Assembly: GCA_919902765.1 (NCBI GenBank)
Contig: CAKKRP010000087.1
Coordinates: forward strand, 1 to 36,728
Direction of reading: 5' to 3'
Length of the DNA: 36,728 bases
From: Gammaproteobacteria bacterium
GTDB taxonomy: Bacteria; Pseudomonadota; Gammaproteobacteria; S012-40
Below the pieces are notes generated by a model. It did no database searches. It was given only the letters and a program-made list of their open reading frames with translations, and was not told the origin of the DNA. The translations under genes were made by a program, and so were the position numbers. Positions 35,473 to 36,728 of this stretch are shown in pieces. Position 1 is the stretch's first letter; every line of letters begins with the position of its first letter.

Positions 35473-35483
35473 TTAACCTTAGG

Positions 35484-36308
35484 TCACACAATATCGCGCA
35501 GCAGTTCGTTGATACCGACCTTGCCACGTGTTTTTGCGTCCACTTGTTTGACGATGACGGCGCAATAAAGGCTGTATTTACCGTCAGAAGAGGGCAAATT
35601 GCCGGACACGACTACCGATCCGGGTGGAATATAGCCATAAGTGATTGCGCCCGTGGCGCGATTATAAATACGCGTGCTTTGGCCGATATAAACGCCCATC
35701 GAGATGACAGATCCGGCCCCAACGATGACGCCTTCGACGACTTCAGAACGTGCGCCGATGAAACAATCGTCTTCGATAATGGTAGGGTTGGCTTGCAACG
35801 GTTCCAATACGCCGCCGATGCCGACGCCGCCGGAAAGATGTACGTTTTTGCCGATTTGTGCGCAGGAACCGACGGTCGCCCAGGTGTCTACCATGGCGCC
35901 GCTATCGACGTAAGCGCCGATGTTGACATACGATGGCATGAGCACCACGCCCGAGGCGATAAATGAACCTTTACGCGCCATCGCCGGAGGCACGACACGT
36001 ACGCCGCCTTCGGCAAATTCGCGCGATCCGCGATTGGCGAATTTGGACGGCACTTTATCAAAATAATTGGTGAACCCACCCTGTATCACTACGTTGTCTT
36101 CGATGCGAAATGATAATAACACCGCCTTTTTGAGCCATTGATGCACCACCCATTTACCATCGACCTTTTCGGCGACGCGTTTTTTTCCGCTGTCCAAAAG
36201 GTCGATGGCGCTCATGACGGCTTCTTTTATTTTCGGCTCAACATTGCGCGGCGTAATGTCTGCGCGGCGCTCAAAGGCTTGTTCGACGATGGTTTGTAAT
36301 TCATTCAT
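35484..36308 (-). CDS. dapD: Tetrahydrodipicolinate N-succinyltransferase
   Basis: A 274-residue enzyme, the same length as E. coli DapD. After an N-terminal helical domain (residues 1-100) come hexapeptide repeats forming a left-handed beta-helix ([60 protein letters not shown]). It transfers succinyl from succinyl-CoA to tetrahydrodipicolinate. GGAG lies before the start. It sits between dapC (15-bp gap) and dapE. Confidence 0.97.
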   Translation of the reverse strand: MNELQTIVEQAFERRADITPRNVEPKIKEAVMSAIDLLDSGKKRVAEKVDGKWVVHQWLKKAVLLSFRIEDNVVIQGGFTNYFDKVPSKFANRGSREFAEGGVRVVPPAMARKGSFIASGVVLMPSYVNIGAYVDSGAMVDTWATVGSCAQIGKNVHLSGGVGIGGVLEPLQANPTIIEDDCFIGARSEVVEGVIVGAGSVISMGVYIGQSTRIYNRATGAITYGYIPPGSVVVSGNLPSSDGKYSLYCAVIVKQVDAKTRGKVGINELLRDIV

Positions 36309-36323
36309 GATATTGCTCCTCGT

Positions 36324-36728
36324 TCATATGCTGTGTTGCAAAAAATGTTTAATCCGTTGCGCCGCCTCTATGCATTCCTCAACCGGTGCGACCAAGGCGA
36401 TGCGCACATGACTTGCGCCCGGATTGCTGCCGTGCGCGTCGCGCGATAAAAAGCTACCAGGCAATACCGTAATATTCTGCTGCGCGAATAAATTCTTCGC
36501 AAATACGCTATCATCAATGGGGGTGGGCATCCACAAATAGAAACTCGCATCCGGCGCATGGAGGTCTATGTGTGGGCGCAAAATATTCAAAACGGCCGCA
36601 AACTTATCGCGATATTGGTCACGATTTTCCCGCACATGCAACTCGTCCTGCCAGGCCACAATACTGGCGGCCTGTGTCGGCGGGGGCAACGCGCAGCCGT
36701 GATAAGTGCGATATTTAAGGAACTGTGC
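36324..36728 (-). CDS. dapC: Succinyldiaminopimelate transaminase, C-terminal part
   Basis: The frame enters from the right edge; 134 C-terminal residues are visible, starting AQFLKYRTYHGCALPPPTQA. The segment through DASFYLWMPTPIDDSVFAKN, ITVLPGSFLSRDAHGSNPGA and HVRIALVAP is a class I PLP aminotransferase C-terminus, with the arginine of VRIAL binding substrate carboxylate. The PLP lysine lies outside the window. Its place directly upstream of dapD and dapE points to DapC rather than another class I aminotransferase. An apparent internal start at 36689 is not needed, since the frame stays open to the edge. Confidence 0.9.
   Translation of the reverse strand, partial: AQFLKYRTYHGCALPPPTQAASIVAWQDELHVRENRDQYRDKFAAVLNILRPHIDLHAPDASFYLWMPTPIDDSVFAKNLFAQQNITVLPGSFLSRDAHGSNPGASHVRIALVAPVEECIEAAQRIKHFLQHSI

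Overview
The window looks like chromosomal DNA of a moderate-GC, CO2-fixing (probably chemolithoautotrophic) gammaproteobacterium. Three things point there. A form I Rubisco operon is followed by cbbQ and cbbO, the arrangement seen with carboxysome-free form IAq enzymes of sulfur and iron oxidisers. The gene order rpsF-priB-rpsR-DUF2232-rplI-dnaB-alr-radA is typical of gammaproteobacteria such as Pseudomonas. The lipid A (lpxH) and succinylase-type lysine/DAP (dapC-dapD-dapE) genes mark a Gram-negative. No tRNA, rRNA, insertion sequence, prophage or CRISPR array was recognised.

Region by region. 1-4330: cbbL-cbbS-cbbQ-cbbO on the minus strand (cbbO runs off the left edge) and divergent cbbR. 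A terminator and a 104-bp inverted-repeat element separate cbbLS from cbbQO, and a 7-4-7 palindrome sits in the cbbR/cbbL intergenic region. 4473-6739: a CusF-like periplasmic copper protein, a DedA membrane protein, and an unrecognised membrane/coiled-coil protein. 6740-7281: an AT-rich spacer with palindromes and an attenuator-like leader. 7282-10245: a three-gene ABC importer of the nitrate/bicarbonate (NrtABD/CmpABD) type with a Tat-exported binding protein. 10302-15132: a single-domain globin, the YgiQ radical SAM protein and a Kef-type K+/H+ antiporter.

15311-18370 is the least explained part. It holds a large secreted Gly/Met- and Ala/Pro/Val-rich protein, a small lipoprotein and a small exported protein. 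The last two are divergent around a perfect CRP-type site. 18367-22153 is a tightly coupled minus-strand operon: phosphotransferase-like/ATPase fusion, cyclophilin, LpxH, PP2C phosphatase. Divergent from it are PBP1b and an overlapping TPR lipoprotein resembling the PBP activator LpoP. 25145-26272 is a Xre-RES toxin-antitoxin pair whose toxin starts at TTG directly after the antitoxin stop.

26381-32873 is the ribosomal/replication block, with a good sigma70 promoter and a leader that resembles the S6:S18 autoregulatory element. It ends convergently on a PilZ protein. 33464-34318 is a probable outer-membrane beta-barrel of unknown role. 34333-36728 carries dapE, dapD and the 3' part of dapC.

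The most unusual observations are the inverted-repeat element inside the Rubisco operon, the possibly leaderless cbbR promoter abutting its palindrome, the candidate attenuator before the ABC importer, the low-complexity secreted protein, and the membrane protein with an HTH-like tail. None of them amounts to a demonstrated new system.
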